From Mailhella massiliensis (GTDB lineage: Bacteria > Desulfobacterota > Desulfovibrionia > Desulfovibrionales > Desulfovibrionaceae): a stretch of 64,000 nucleotides of DNA. The position numbers and the translations under genes were made by a program. The DNA lies in the NCBI RefSeq assembly GCF_900155525.1, contig NZ_LT706952.1:1190624-1254623 (forward strand), read 5' to 3'. The notes beneath the pieces were generated by a model. It searched no databases and was not told where the DNA came from. It was given only the letters and a program-made list of their open reading frames with translations. Every line of letters starts with the position of its first letter. Position 1 is the first letter of the stretch. Below are positions 52,753-61,776 of the stretch, one piece after another.

Positions 52753-55206
52753 ATGATCTGCCACGTCGCCCTGTGCTCCCCCCCCTATGCCACGCTGAGC
52801 TATCTCACCCCGGAGGAATTTCCGGGCTTTTCCTGGCAGCCGGGCATACGCGTGGCCGTTCCGCTCGGAAACGGAGCCATACGCGCGGGAGTCATCGTCG
52901 CCGTCTTTTCCGAAGACGACGAAAACGCGGAACACGGCGTCTTCTCCGGGCAGCACGCCATGCCCCGGAAAGAAGGCATCACGCTGCGCCCCCTTACCTG
53001 GCCGCTGGAAAAAACGCCGCTTCTTCCCGCCGACTACATGGATACCGTGGCGCAGCTTGCCGCCCGCCAGTACTCCTCGCCGGGGCGCATTCTCGGCAAT
53101 CTTCTGCCCCAGGGGCTGCGCATCACGGCGCGTATCCGCGTGCGCCAGTACCTGCCCGACCTGAACGGCAAGGGCCGCAGGCCGAGACTTTTCGCCCTGC
53201 GGGACATTCCTTCCATGCCGCAGGCCGAACGCGCATCGCTGGCGCAGGACTTCATGAACGGCCGGGCGGAACTTCTCATGCTGGCGGAAGACGCGGCGCA
53301 GGGCGAACTGTGCGCTCTTGCCTGCGATCCGCCCTGGCCCGTGCGGCCTCATGCGGCCAGACAGCGCGAAGTGCTGGACTGGCTGCTGAAGAACGGCGTC
53401 TGTTCCCGCAAAAAACTGCGCGAGGCCCTGCCGGACAGCGGCCCTGCGCTGACGAGTCTTGTCAAGAACAAGCTGGTGGAGCTGCGCCCCTGCGATACGG
53501 AGGAGGACGAAGCCGAACCCGGGGAAGACCTGCTTCCGCCGCCGGAGGCTCCCTTTACCCTCAGCGAGGAACAGCAGGCCGCGCTCGACGGCTACTGCAG
53601 GGAAATGGATGCGCTGGCGGAAGGGCAGGAGCGCCCCTCCCCTCACCTTCTTTTCGGCATCACGGGCAGCGGCAAGACCGCCGTGTATCTGGAACTTGCC
53701 CGGGCCTGCCTCGCGCGGGGACGCTCGGCCCTCATTCTCGCGCCGGAAGTGGCCATCGCCCTCAAGCTCAGGCGCGACGCCGCGGAGCGCTTTCCCGGCA
53801 CGCCGCTGTTCTTCTATCACGGCTACCAGAGTCAGCAGCAGAGGGAACGCACCTTCCGCCGCCTTGCCGCACGCAAGGAGCCGTGCCTCATCATCGGCAC
53901 GCGCTCGGCTCTTTTTCTGCCCATGCCTCCCCTCGGCGCGATCGTGCTGGATGAAGAGCACGACGGTTCCTTCAAGCAGGAAGACCGTCTGCCCTATCAG
54001 GCCAAGGAGGTGGCCTGGGAAAGAGCGCGCAGGCACAGGGCCCTGCTTATCCTGGGTTCCGCCACACCGGACATCAAAACCTTCCACGCCGCCATGGAAG
54101 GGGCCTTTCCTCTGGCAAGACTGACGCACCGCGCGGGAGGGGGGAGCCTTCCCGTCATAGAACTGGTGGACATCAGGGAACAGCCCTCTTCGCGCCTGCT
54201 GTCTCCGCGAGCCGTGGAGGCGCTGCGGGAAACGGTGCAGAAAGGGGAGCAGGCCGTCGTTCTGCTCAACCGCCGCGGCTATTCCCCCCTCATGTACTGC
54301 CTGGACTGCGGTACCGTGGCCAAATGCCCCCACTGCGACATCGCCCTCACCTACCATAAGAAGCGCGAACAACTGGTCTGCCATTACTGCGGCCATACCC
54401 GTCCCTACCCCTCGCCCTGTGAAAAATGCGGAGGCATGAACTTTCTGCCCATGGGAGAGGGAACGGAAAAACTGGAAGAAAGCCTGGCCGGCGAAGAACT
54501 GGCCGGCGCGCTCCCCCCCGGAGGACGCGTACTCCGGCTCGACCGCGACAGCACGGCAAGGCCCGGCCGCATGGAGGAAATCCTTTCCGCGTTTGCCAGG
54601 CAGGAGGCGCAGGTACTCGTGGGCACGCAGATGCTCTCCAAGGGGCATCACTTTCCCAACGTCACCCTTGCCGTGGTGGCCGACGGCGACATGGGGCTGA
54701 ACATGCCCGACTACCGTTCGGCGGAACGCACCTTCCAGCTTCTGGTACAGTCCTCGGGACGCGCCGGGCGGGGCGAAAAGCCGGGACGCGTGCTCATCCA
54801 GACGCGGGACATTCATCATTACTGCTGGAAGTTCGTGGAAAACGGCGACTATGAAGGTTTTTACGAACACGAGATAGCCCTGCGCAGACAGCGGCGCTAT
54901 CCCCCCTTCGTCAAGCTTGCCCTCATACGTCTTTCCTATCCCTGGGACTGGAACGAAGGCCAGAAATATGTGAACGCCTTCGCCTCCGCATTGAGAAAGC
55001 ACGGCAGGGAGCTCGGGCTTACCGTACTCGGCCCGGCCCCCGCTCCGCTTGCCCGCATACAGGGCCGTTCGCGCTTCCAGTGCCTCATCAAGGCGGGCGC
55101 ATGGCACGTCGTGCGGCAGGCCTACGCCCTGGCGCTCAGAGACATGGGGAACCTTCAGCACGACTTGCGCATCTCGCTGGACCTCGACCCGGTGAACATG
55201 CTCTGA
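52753..55206 (+). CDS. priA: Primosomal replication protein N' (PriA helicase)
   Basis: PriA restarts stalled replication forks. The 817-residue protein has an N-terminal DNA-binding domain (1-110). The helicase core begins near residue 270 with Walker A GITGSGKTAVYL near 300 and the DEEH box in VLDEEHDGSF. Zinc-binding Cys pairs follow (CLDCGTVAKCPHCD near 517 and CHYCGHTRP...CEKCG near 545), then QSSGRAGRGEKPGRV near 680 and the C-terminal domain. It is somewhat longer than E. coli PriA (732), with an extra acidic linker near residue 250. Confidence 0.96.
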   Translation: MICHVALCSPPYATLSYLTPEEFPGFSWQPGIRVAVPLGNGAIRAGVIVAVFSEDDENAEHGVFSGQHAMPRKEGITLRPLTWPLEKTPLLPADYMDTVAQLAARQYSSPGRILGNLLPQGLRITARIRVRQYLPDLNGKGRRPRLFALRDIPSMPQAERASLAQDFMNGRAELLMLAEDAAQGELCALACDPPWPVRPHAARQREVLDWLLKNGVCSRKKLREALPDSGPALTSLVKNKLVELRPCDTEEDEAEPGEDLLPPPEAPFTLSEEQQAALDGYCREMDALAEGQERPSPHLLFGITGSGKTAVYLELARACLARGRSALILAPEVAIALKLRRDAAERFPGTPLFFYHGYQSQQQRERTFRRLAARKEPCLIIGTRSALFLPMPPLGAIVLDEEHDGSFKQEDRLPYQAKEVAWERARRHRALLILGSATPDIKTFHAAMEGAFPLARLTHRAGGGSLPVIELVDIREQPSSRLLSPRAVEALRETVQKGEQAVVLLNRRGYSPLMYCLDCGTVAKCPHCDIALTYHKKREQLVCHYCGHTRPYPSPCEKCGGMNFLPMGEGTEKLEESLAGEELAGALPPGGRVLRLDRDSTARPGRMEEILSAFARQEAQVLVGTQMLSKGHHFPNVTLAVVADGDMGLNMPDYRSAERTFQLLVQSSGRAGRGEKPGRVLIQTRDIHHYCWKFVENGDYEGFYEHEIALRRQRRYPPFVKLALIRLSYPWDWNEGQKYVNAFASALRKHGRELGLTVLGPAPAPLARIQGRSRFQCLIKAGAWHVVRQAYALALRDMGNLQHDLRISLDLDPVNML

Positions 55207-55332
55207 AGTTTCCGGGCGGAAGGCGCTCCCGCTGCCGGCAACAGAAAGATTTCCCCAGAACGGCGGGGGACGCCCGTCTTCCCCCGGCCGTTCATGCCGG
55301 AATGGGGCCCCCTGCCCCGGACAATGCGCGCA

Positions 55333-55369
55333 GAAAAGGCCGGGCCTCCCGGCAGGGAGGCTCCGGCCC
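55333..55369 (-). terminator. Rho-independent terminator after the exported protein gene
   Basis: On the minus strand GGCCGG-GCCTCCC pairs with GGGAGG-CCCGGCC and a TTTTC tail follows, 33 bases past the stop at 55402. Confidence 0.8.
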
Positions 55370-55401
55370 TTCAAAGGTCCGTCCGGGAACCTGAAACAGG
55401 G

Positions 55402-55830
55402 TTAGAACTTATACACATCCAGCGAAATGGCCGAAGAAGGTTCTCCGTCCTCGCCGGGGAACACGCGGGCGCGCACCTTGTCGCCCTTCTTCAGATCGGC
55501 GATGCCCTTCTTGGTTTCCCAAGTGAAGATGTCGGCGTACACGTTTTCAACAAGCGTGTTGTCCGTCACCTTGATGGTGGAAAACCCGCCTTCCTTGTCC
55601 TTGAGGGAGAAGGTGCCGTTCTTCATGTCCACGCTCTCCACCACGCCGCGTTCCACAAGGAACAGCGGGAAGGTGACCACGATTTCCTCACTGGGGGCCA
55701 CGATCACGAAGGGAGTATCGGCCACGGTCTGCTTCGCCTTGGGAGCGGGAGCGTTGTCGGCGGCAAAGGCCAGCGCGGGAGCCAGGATGATACCACAGCA
55801 AAAACCGGTGAACAGAGTTTTGATGCGCAT
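55402..55830 (-). CDS. Exported protein of unknown function
   Basis: This 142-residue protein has a signal peptide (basic MRIK, hydrophobic core, cleavage at ALAFAAD near residue 24). The mature part looks like a small beta-rich domain: PFVIVAPSEEIVVTFPLFLVERGVVESVDMKNGTFSLKDK, in parts, and KKGDKVRARVFPGEDGE. The alternation of charged and hydrophobic residues and the KGDKVRARV segment resemble a small OB-like fold, but I do not recognise a family. It follows the aminotransferase gene by 18 bases on the same strand, so it is probably co-transcribed. Confidence 0.78.
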   Translation of the reverse strand: MRIKTLFTGFCCGIILAPALAFAADNAPAPKAKQTVADTPFVIVAPSEEIVVTFPLFLVERGVVESVDMKNGTFSLKDKEGGFSTIKVTDNTLVENVYADIFTWETKKGIADLKKGDKVRARVFPGEDGEPSSAISLDVYKF

Positions 55831-55848
55831 GAGTTCCTCACTTGTTGA

Positions 55849-56799
55849 TCATTCGAGGAACGGCACGCCTCCGGTCACAAGAGCGTCATGCAGCAGATGG
55901 CGCAGCCTGTCCGCAATGGGACCGGGGCGGCCGTCGCCTACGGGCTTGCCGTTGTAGTGCGTGACCGCCACGCACTCGCATGTAGTACCAAGTACCAGAA
56001 TCTCGGAAGCCTGTTCCAGTATTTCTTCCGTGATATCGGTGAGAACTACGCTCATGAACGCCTTTGCCAGATCCATGGCCAGAATGGCCGTGGTGCCGGG
56101 CAGCGCATGACGGAAGTTGGGAAGCAGCAGCCTTCCCTCCCTGTCCACCATGGCCACGTTGGCAATGGCCGCTTCGGCAAGGTATCCCCGCTCGTCGAAG
56201 GAGAAGGTGAGGTCCACGCCCTTTTCCCTGGCCTCCATGGCCATGAGGGCGTTGGCAAGATAGTTGGTGGATTTGATCTGCGCGAGCCACTCCTGCTTGG
56301 CGGGCACGTCGCTTTTCGCCGCGGTAAGCCCCTTGAGCCAGAAGGATTCCTGAAGGGGGGCGCCCTTGGTGGCCACGACGTACAGGCTTGTTTCCGGGCA
56401 TTCGGCAGGGTCCACGCCGAGGCCGCCGCAGCCGCGCCCGAGCAGCACCTTGAGCCCGCCGGAAGCTTCGCCGCCGGCCTTCGCCACGGTGAGCATGATG
56501 TCCCGGAGCTGTTCCCACGAACAGGGGGGCGCAAGCTTCAGCCTTTCGGCGGAATGCCTCATGCGGGCAAGGTGCGCGTCAAGCTGCACTATGCGTCCTT
56601 CCAGAAAGGACAGACTTTCGAAAATGGCGTCGCCGCGGTGCACCATGTGGTCGTCCAGCGGCACCAGAAGGAACCTTGCATCCCTGCACACGGCTCCCAT
56701 GCGGTGTTCATAGAACGCCGTGACCTTTGCCGCGCCGTGACGCGGCAGTTCCATAAGCTTTGCCGTCCAGGCGGCGGCATCAAGAACGGGAACGGACAT
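55849..56799 (-). CDS. Class IV aminotransferase
   Basis: This 316-residue PLP enzyme belongs to fold type IV, which includes branched-chain aminotransferase, D-amino-acid aminotransferase and aminodeoxychorismate lyase. It has VPLDDHMVHRGDAIFESL near residue 47, the PLP-binding lysine in QIKSTNYLANAL near 183, EAAIANVAMVDREG near 213 and LPGTTAILAM near 235. Which of the three activities it has cannot be told from the sequence, and no pab or ilv neighbours are present. The start at 56799 is used since GAGG is correctly spaced. Confidence 0.9.
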   Translation of the reverse strand: MSVPVLDAAAWTAKLMELPRHGAAKVTAFYEHRMGAVCRDARFLLVPLDDHMVHRGDAIFESLSFLEGRIVQLDAHLARMRHSAERLKLAPPCSWEQLRDIMLTVAKAGGEASGGLKVLLGRGCGGLGVDPAECPETSLYVVATKGAPLQESFWLKGLTAAKSDVPAKQEWLAQIKSTNYLANALMAMEAREKGVDLTFSFDERGYLAEAAIANVAMVDREGRLLLPNFRHALPGTTAILAMDLAKAFMSVVLTDITEEILEQASEILVLGTTCECVAVTHYNGKPVGDGRPGPIADRLRHLLHDALVTGGVPFLE

Positions 56800-56920
56800 G
56801 ATCACCTCTCACATCTGGCCGCACGGCCAGGATTTTCCCCCGGAAAAAGCCGGAGGACGCGCCTTAGGCTATAACGCAAAAAAAACAGGGAGTACAGCGC
56901 GCCGCCCTTTTCCCGGACAA

Positions 56921-56946
56921 GAAAAAAGGCCCGCCGAAGCGGGCCC
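56921..56946 (-). terminator. Rho-independent terminator after the HU/IHF gene
   Basis: On the minus strand GGCCCGC and GCGGGCC pair around TTCG, followed by TTTTTTC, about 20 bases past the stop. Confidence 0.92.
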
Positions 56947-56966
56947 CTTCAAGCTGTATGCGGCGT

Positions 56967-57272
56967 TTATGCTTCTTCGCCGCCGTTGAGCTCCATGCGG
57001 AACTTGCGGGAGAGGCGGAACACCACGACCTTGCGCGGAGGCAGGGTGATGGATTCGTCGGTCTGGGGGTTGCGCCCCTTGCGGGCGTTCTTGTCGTAGG
57101 CTTCAAACTTGCCGAAACCACTGATCAGAAGCGCGTCGTCCTTCTTGATGGCCTGCTTCATCAGCAAAAGCAGATTTTCAACGATATTCTTTACTTCCGC
57201 ACGGTTGCGGCCAAGATTCTTGTCGTTGTACACCGCTTCCACAATGTCTGCCTTGGTAAGAGCCTTATTCAT
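56967..57272 (-). CDS. HU/IHF family DNA-binding protein
   Basis: This 101-residue basic protein belongs to the HU/IHF family of nucleoid proteins. It begins MNKALTKADIVEAVYN, has the GFGKFEAYDKNARKGRNPQT arm motif near residue 52, and ends with VVVFRLSRKFRMEL. The K-x-GRNPQT arm and the Arg-rich C-terminus look more like IHF alpha than HU. A strong terminator follows it. Confidence 0.93.
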   Translation of the reverse strand: MNKALTKADIVEAVYNDKNLGRNRAEVKNIVENLLLLMKQAIKKDDALLISGFGKFEAYDKNARKGRNPQTDESITLPPRKVVVFRLSRKFRMELNGGEEA

Positions 57273-57305
57273 ATGTTCCTCCTGCCACTCCTTCCTGAAG
57301 ACGGA

Positions 57306-57728
57306 TTATTTTTCCAGGTACGAAGCCACCTTGGCGGCCATGTCCTGCATGGCTGCGGCGTCGGGATACTTCCCCTGCTCCCATACGCCGAGACCGTCCC
57401 CGTCGAAACGGGGAATAATATGCCAATGGATATGAAACATGGTCTGCCCGGCGGATAATCCGTTATTCTGCATGACGTTGAATCCCGAAGCGCCGGTAGC
57501 GCCCATCACGGCGGCGCCCACCTTCTTCAGAGCCGAAAACACCGCCGTCCCGAGTTCGCAGGGCACATGAAGCATATCCTTGTAATGCTCCTTGGGAATG
57601 ACCAGCGTATGCCCGGGATGGACAGGAGAAAGATCCAGAAACGCCAGGACACTATCATCCTCATATACTTTCGCACAGGGAATTTCTCCCTTTGCAATGA
57701 GGCAGAAAATACATTTTTCTTCAGACAT
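57306..57728 (-). CDS. HIT family hydrolase
   Basis: This 140-residue protein belongs to the histidine triad family of nucleotide hydrolases (HINT-type), which remove groups from AMP conjugates. The signature HIHWHIIPR lies near residue 103, with SEEKCIFCLIAKGEIP at the start, whose Cys pair may bind zinc in relatives, and LVIPKEHYKDML near residue 43. The ATG at 57728 is chosen; GGAGG is somewhat far upstream (11 bases). It precedes the HU/IHF gene by 33 bases on the same strand. Confidence 0.93.
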   Translation of the reverse strand: MSEEKCIFCLIAKGEIPCAKVYEDDSVLAFLDLSPVHPGHTLVIPKEHYKDMLHVPCELGTAVFSALKKVGAAVMGATGASGFNVMQNNGLSAGQTMFHIHWHIIPRFDGDGLGVWEQGKYPDAAAMQDMAAKVASYLEK

Positions 57729-57835
57729 GACAGTACAGACCTCCAAAGACCTCCCGAGTTTTTAACACGGGGGATACCTTGCCATCCTAAACGCTAGCGA
57801 TTAGAACATCAAGAGCTTTCTTCCGAGGCGAAAAA

Positions 57836-58906
57836 ATGTCGACATTCTTTTTTACGCCCGCCGTTCACCATGGTCGGAGCGTCCGTTTCCATACAGGGGA
57901 AAGACAATACAGAGCCGGGCGCATATTTCCGGTTTTTCTGCCTTTTCTCGGCTGCCCCGGTCAATGCGTCTACTGCGCGCAGGACAAGCAGACCGGGCAT
58001 GAAGTACCTTCCGGCACAAAGGAAATTCTTGCCGAAGCCCGTATTCTTCTGGAAAAAGCATCTCCCTGCACGGCACGGGAAGAGAGAGAACTCGCCTTTT
58101 ACGGCGGGACCTTCACCGCTCTGCCGGAGTCGGAGCGTGCCCTCTGCCTTGAATTTCTGCAGAACATGCGTTCCTGCGGGCGCGTCACCCGTGCCCGCTG
58201 TTCCACCAGACCCGACGCGCTTTCCCCCGCCGTACTGAAGGAACTGCTTATTGCCGGCGTCGATCTTGTGGAACTCGGGATACAGAGCTTCGATGATGAA
58301 GCCCTCGCCCTTTCCCGCCGCGGCTACTCGGGAAGCGGGGCCGAGGCCGGATGCAGGGCCGTTGCCGGGGCCGGTCTCTCGCTCGGCATACAGCTTCTTC
58401 CCGGAATGCCGGGAAGCACGCCCGAGGTCTTTCTGGCCGACGTGGAAAAGGCGCTCTCTCTTTCTCCCGCCTGTCTGCGCTTCTATCCCTGCCTTGTGCC
58501 CGAGGGGACGGTGCTTGCCCGGTGGTACCGCGAGGGCAGCTACCGCCCCTGGAGCGTGGAAGATACCGTCCGTACTCTGGGAACGGCGCTGCACATGGCC
58601 TGGAAGGCGCGCGTGCCCGTCATTCGTCTGGCCGTGGCGCCGGAACCGGCCTTCGACAGGGCGCTTATTGCCGGCCCCCGTCACCCCGCCCTCGGAGCGC
58701 TCATCCAGGCCGAGTCCCTGCTTTCCGCCGCGAAGGAAGCCCGGGACGCGCTGGGCAGAGAACCGGAACGGCTGGTGCTTCCCCGTTTCTGTCAGGGATT
58801 TCTCTACGGCGACAGGGGAGCGCTGAAAAAGCGCTGGAGTATGCTCGGCCTGGGGCCTGAGCGCATCGTGTTCGACGCTCACGCCCATGAGGCGGAACTG
58901 TTCTGA
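57836..58906 (+). CDS. Radical SAM protein, Elp3-like
   Basis: This 356-residue protein is a radical SAM enzyme with the cluster motif C-x3-C-x2-C in FLGCPGQCVYC near residue 37, and the segments YGGTFTALPESERALCLEFL (SAM-binding GGT) and GIQSFDDEALALSRRGYS. These match the Elp3/oxygen-independent coproporphyrinogen-like group. It lacks the GNAT acetyltransferase domain of true Elp3, and the C-terminus is only about 100 residues of unrecognised sequence. The reaction is unknown. It stands alone upstream of topA. Confidence 0.85.
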   Translation: MSTFFFTPAVHHGRSVRFHTGERQYRAGRIFPVFLPFLGCPGQCVYCAQDKQTGHEVPSGTKEILAEARILLEKASPCTAREERELAFYGGTFTALPESERALCLEFLQNMRSCGRVTRARCSTRPDALSPAVLKELLIAGVDLVELGIQSFDDEALALSRRGYSGSGAEAGCRAVAGAGLSLGIQLLPGMPGSTPEVFLADVEKALSLSPACLRFYPCLVPEGTVLARWYREGSYRPWSVEDTVRTLGTALHMAWKARVPVIRLAVAPEPAFDRALIAGPRHPALGALIQAESLLSAAKEARDALGREPERLVLPRFCQGFLYGDRGALKKRWSMLGLGPERIVFDAHAHEAELF

Positions 58907-59115
58907 AAAATCCGCCCCGGGAAAAACGCATAAGGGCGAGTCTCCCGCGTCGCCGTCATGTCCGCCCCGGAAAAACGGCCGCCGCACGGCGTTTTACCGG
59001 GGGGAATGACGCGAAACCGGCTCTTTTCTCCTTCCGGGGCTTGACGCTCCCCCCTTTTGACGTATGTTCCTTGAGGCGGGAAATTTCCCTCCAAATTCCT
59101 ATCTGCGAGCGTTGT

Positions 59116-61428
59116 ATGGGCAAGGATCTCATTATTGTGGAATCACCGGCCAAGGTGAAGACCATCAAGAAATTTCTGGGCGGCAAGTACATGGTGCAGG
59201 CCAGCGTGGGGCATATCCGCGACCTGCCCACAAAGGAAATAGGCGTGGATGAAGCCCACGACTTCGCCCCCCGTTATGAGATCATCAAAGGCAAGGAAAA
59301 GGTCGTGCACGACCTGCAGGAGGCCGCTTCCAAGGCCGATACCGTCTACCTCGCCCCCGACCCCGACCGCGAAGGGGAGGCCATTGCCTGGCACATCGCC
59401 GAAGTCATCAAAAACAAGGCGAAGAACATCAAGCGCATACAGTTCAACGAAATCACGGCCCGCGCCGTGAAGAACGCGCTCGACAATCCGCACGACATCA
59501 ACCCCGACCTCTTCAACGCCCAGCAGGCCCGCCGCGTGCTCGACCGGCTCGTGGGCTACAAGATCTCCCCCCTTCTGTGGAAGACCGTGAAGCGGGGCAT
59601 TTCCGCAGGCCGCGTGCAGTCGGTGGCGCTGCGCCTCATCGTGGAACGGGAAGAGGAACGGCTTGCCTTCGTCCCCGAGGAGTTCTGGACCTTCCGCGCC
59701 CTGCTTGCCGGGGCCACGCCCCCGCCCTTCAAGGCGGAACTTGTCAAGGTGGAAACGAACTTCGCCAGAACGCTGAAGCAGCTTTCCGGGGAAGACGGCG
59801 AGAGCAAGGCCGCCCGCAAGATACTCATCGCCAGCAAGGCCGCGGCCGACGCCATGGAACAGGCCATGGCCGGGCAGCCCTTCGTGGTGACGCAGGTGGA
59901 GGAAAAGGAACGTTCCCGCAGCCCTCTGCCCCCCTTCACCACCTCCACCCTGCAGCAGACGGCCAACCAGCGCATAGGCTTCACCTCCAAACGCACCATG
60001 AGTACGGCCCAGCGCCTTTACGAAGGCATCGAACTCGGCGAAAGAGGGACCACCGCCCTCATCACCTACATGCGTACCGACTCCGTGCGCATCGCCGACG
60101 AGGCGAAGAAAAGCGCAGCGGAATACATAGAATCGCGCTTCGGCAAGGACTACATGGCCCCGGGCGGCAAGGGCCGTTCCTTCAAGGGCAAGACCAGCGC
60201 GCAGGACGCCCACGAAGCCATACGCCCCGTGGACGTCGCCCTCACCCCTCAGGACGTGAAGGAATTTCTCTCTTCCGACCAGTACCGGCTCTATAGTCTC
60301 ATCTGGTGCCGCTTCGTGGCCTCGCAGATGGCCGCCGCCACCTATCACGACACCTCCGTCACCCTTACCTGCGGCCCCGGACAGTGGAAGTCCAGGGGCG
60401 AAAGACTGCTCTTCCCGGGCTTTCTCGCCGTCATGCCCCGTTCCGTGGACGAAGAGGAAAGCGCGCTTCCGCCTCTTCGCGAAGGCGAAGTCGTCACCTT
60501 GCAGAAGCTGGACAAGGAACAGAAGTTCACCCAGCCTGCGCCGCGCTATACCGAAGCCTCGCTGGTTCGCGAGCTGGAAGAAAAAGGCATAGGCCGCCCC
60601 TCCACCTACGCCACCATCATTTCCACCATTCAGGACCGCGAATATGTGCGCCTGGAAGACAAGCACTTCATTCCCACGGATCTGGGCAATGTGGTCTGTT
60701 CCCAGTTGCGCGACCATTTCAAGAGACTCATGGACGTAGGCTTCACCGCCGAAATGGAAAACAATCTCGACAAGGTGGCCGACGGAGAACTGGGCTGGGT
60801 GGACCTCATGAAGGACTTTTCCAGGGACTTCACCCCCACGCTCGAAGCGGCAGCAAAGAACATGGCCCCCGTGAAGGGCGGTCTCACCACCGATGTGCCC
60901 TGCCCGGAATGCGGCAAGCCTCTGGTGGTGAAATTCGGCAAGAGCGGTGAATTCCTGGCCTGCACGGGCTACCCCGAATGCCGCTACACCACCAACTTCA
61001 CCCGCGACGAAAAAGGCCGCATCATTCCGCAGGAAAGGCAGAAGGAAGAACACAAAAAGGTGGGCACCTGTCCCAAGTGCGGCGGCGACGTCATTCTCAA
61101 GCAGGCCCGCACGGGAAGCCGCTTTTTAAGCTGTGCCAACTACCCCAAATGCGACTACGCCGCGCCCTTCTCCACGGGCGTGGCCTGCCCCAGGTGCGGC
61201 AAGGGAATGCTGGTGGAAAAAAGCTCCCGCAAGGGCAAGCTCTTCTATTCCTGCGACCAGTACCCTCAGTGCGACTATGCCGTATGGGACTGGCCCGTGG
61301 CCGAGGCCTGCCCGGAATGCGGATCGCCCATTCTCGTCATCAAAAGCACCCGGGCGAAAGGCAGACACATCGCCTGTCCGAATCCCAAGTGCCGCTATAC
61401 GCGGGAGCTTGATGAGGAGCAGGCCTGA
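59116..61428 (+). CDS. topA: DNA topoisomerase I
   Basis: TopA relaxes negative supercoils. The 770-residue protein begins MGKDLIIVESPAKVKTIKKF with the TOPRIM domain, has LAPDPDREGEAIAWHI near residue 80 and the active-site Tyr in TTALITYMRTDSVRI near 320. The C-terminus has four zinc ribbons in a row: CPECGKP, CPKCGGD, CPRCGKG and CPECGSP, each followed by a second Cys pair. The ATG at 59116 is used although its ribosome binding site is weak; upstream sequence is not homologous. A terminator follows. Confidence 0.97.
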   Translation: MGKDLIIVESPAKVKTIKKFLGGKYMVQASVGHIRDLPTKEIGVDEAHDFAPRYEIIKGKEKVVHDLQEAASKADTVYLAPDPDREGEAIAWHIAEVIKNKAKNIKRIQFNEITARAVKNALDNPHDINPDLFNAQQARRVLDRLVGYKISPLLWKTVKRGISAGRVQSVALRLIVEREEERLAFVPEEFWTFRALLAGATPPPFKAELVKVETNFARTLKQLSGEDGESKAARKILIASKAAADAMEQAMAGQPFVVTQVEEKERSRSPLPPFTTSTLQQTANQRIGFTSKRTMSTAQRLYEGIELGERGTTALITYMRTDSVRIADEAKKSAAEYIESRFGKDYMAPGGKGRSFKGKTSAQDAHEAIRPVDVALTPQDVKEFLSSDQYRLYSLIWCRFVASQMAAATYHDTSVTLTCGPGQWKSRGERLLFPGFLAVMPRSVDEEESALPPLREGEVVTLQKLDKEQKFTQPAPRYTEASLVRELEEKGIGRPSTYATIISTIQDREYVRLEDKHFIPTDLGNVVCSQLRDHFKRLMDVGFTAEMENNLDKVADGELGWVDLMKDFSRDFTPTLEAAAKNMAPVKGGLTTDVPCPECGKPLVVKFGKSGEFLACTGYPECRYTTNFTRDEKGRIIPQERQKEEHKKVGTCPKCGGDVILKQARTGSRFLSCANYPKCDYAAPFSTGVACPRCGKGMLVEKSSRKGKLFYSCDQYPQCDYAVWDWPVAEACPECGSPILVIKSTRAKGRHIACPNPKCRYTRELDEEQA

Positions 61429-61449
61429 TTCCGGCCCTTCCCTTTTTCA

Positions 61450-61473
61450 GGATGCCTTCGGGCATCCTTTTTT
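61450..61473 (+). terminator. Rho-independent terminator after topA
   Basis: GGATGCC and GGCATCC pair around TTCG and are followed by TTTTTT, 22 bases after the topA stop. Confidence 0.92.
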
Positions 61474-61776
61474 GTGCCGCGCGCCCGGCCGCCTCGCTCC
61501 ACGGACCGGGTGCTTTTAAATCCTTTCCCGGTTCCGTACCGGCGGTACATGTCCGCACCGCCTCTTCCAGTACGAAAAAACGCGCGTGCCTCAGGCCTTT
61601 TCCAGAAAAAAGCATCAACGCCCTTCCCCCCGGCAGCACGAAAACGTGCCGACAGCCGGCGCATGAATTATTTATCTTACTGACATATCAAAGAAAATCA
61701 TCACGGCATGTTCCTTGCACAGGGGCAGGAAAACAGATGGACAAAGTTCCATAAACCCTTACCCTGAGGAGCAGGC
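61474..61776. other. Intergenic region upstream of the gamma-glutamyltransferase gene
   Basis: About 300 bases hold the leader of the next gene. A more AT-rich stretch near 61664-61690 could hold its promoter. No open frame with a ribosome binding site or known product is present. Confidence 0.5.
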
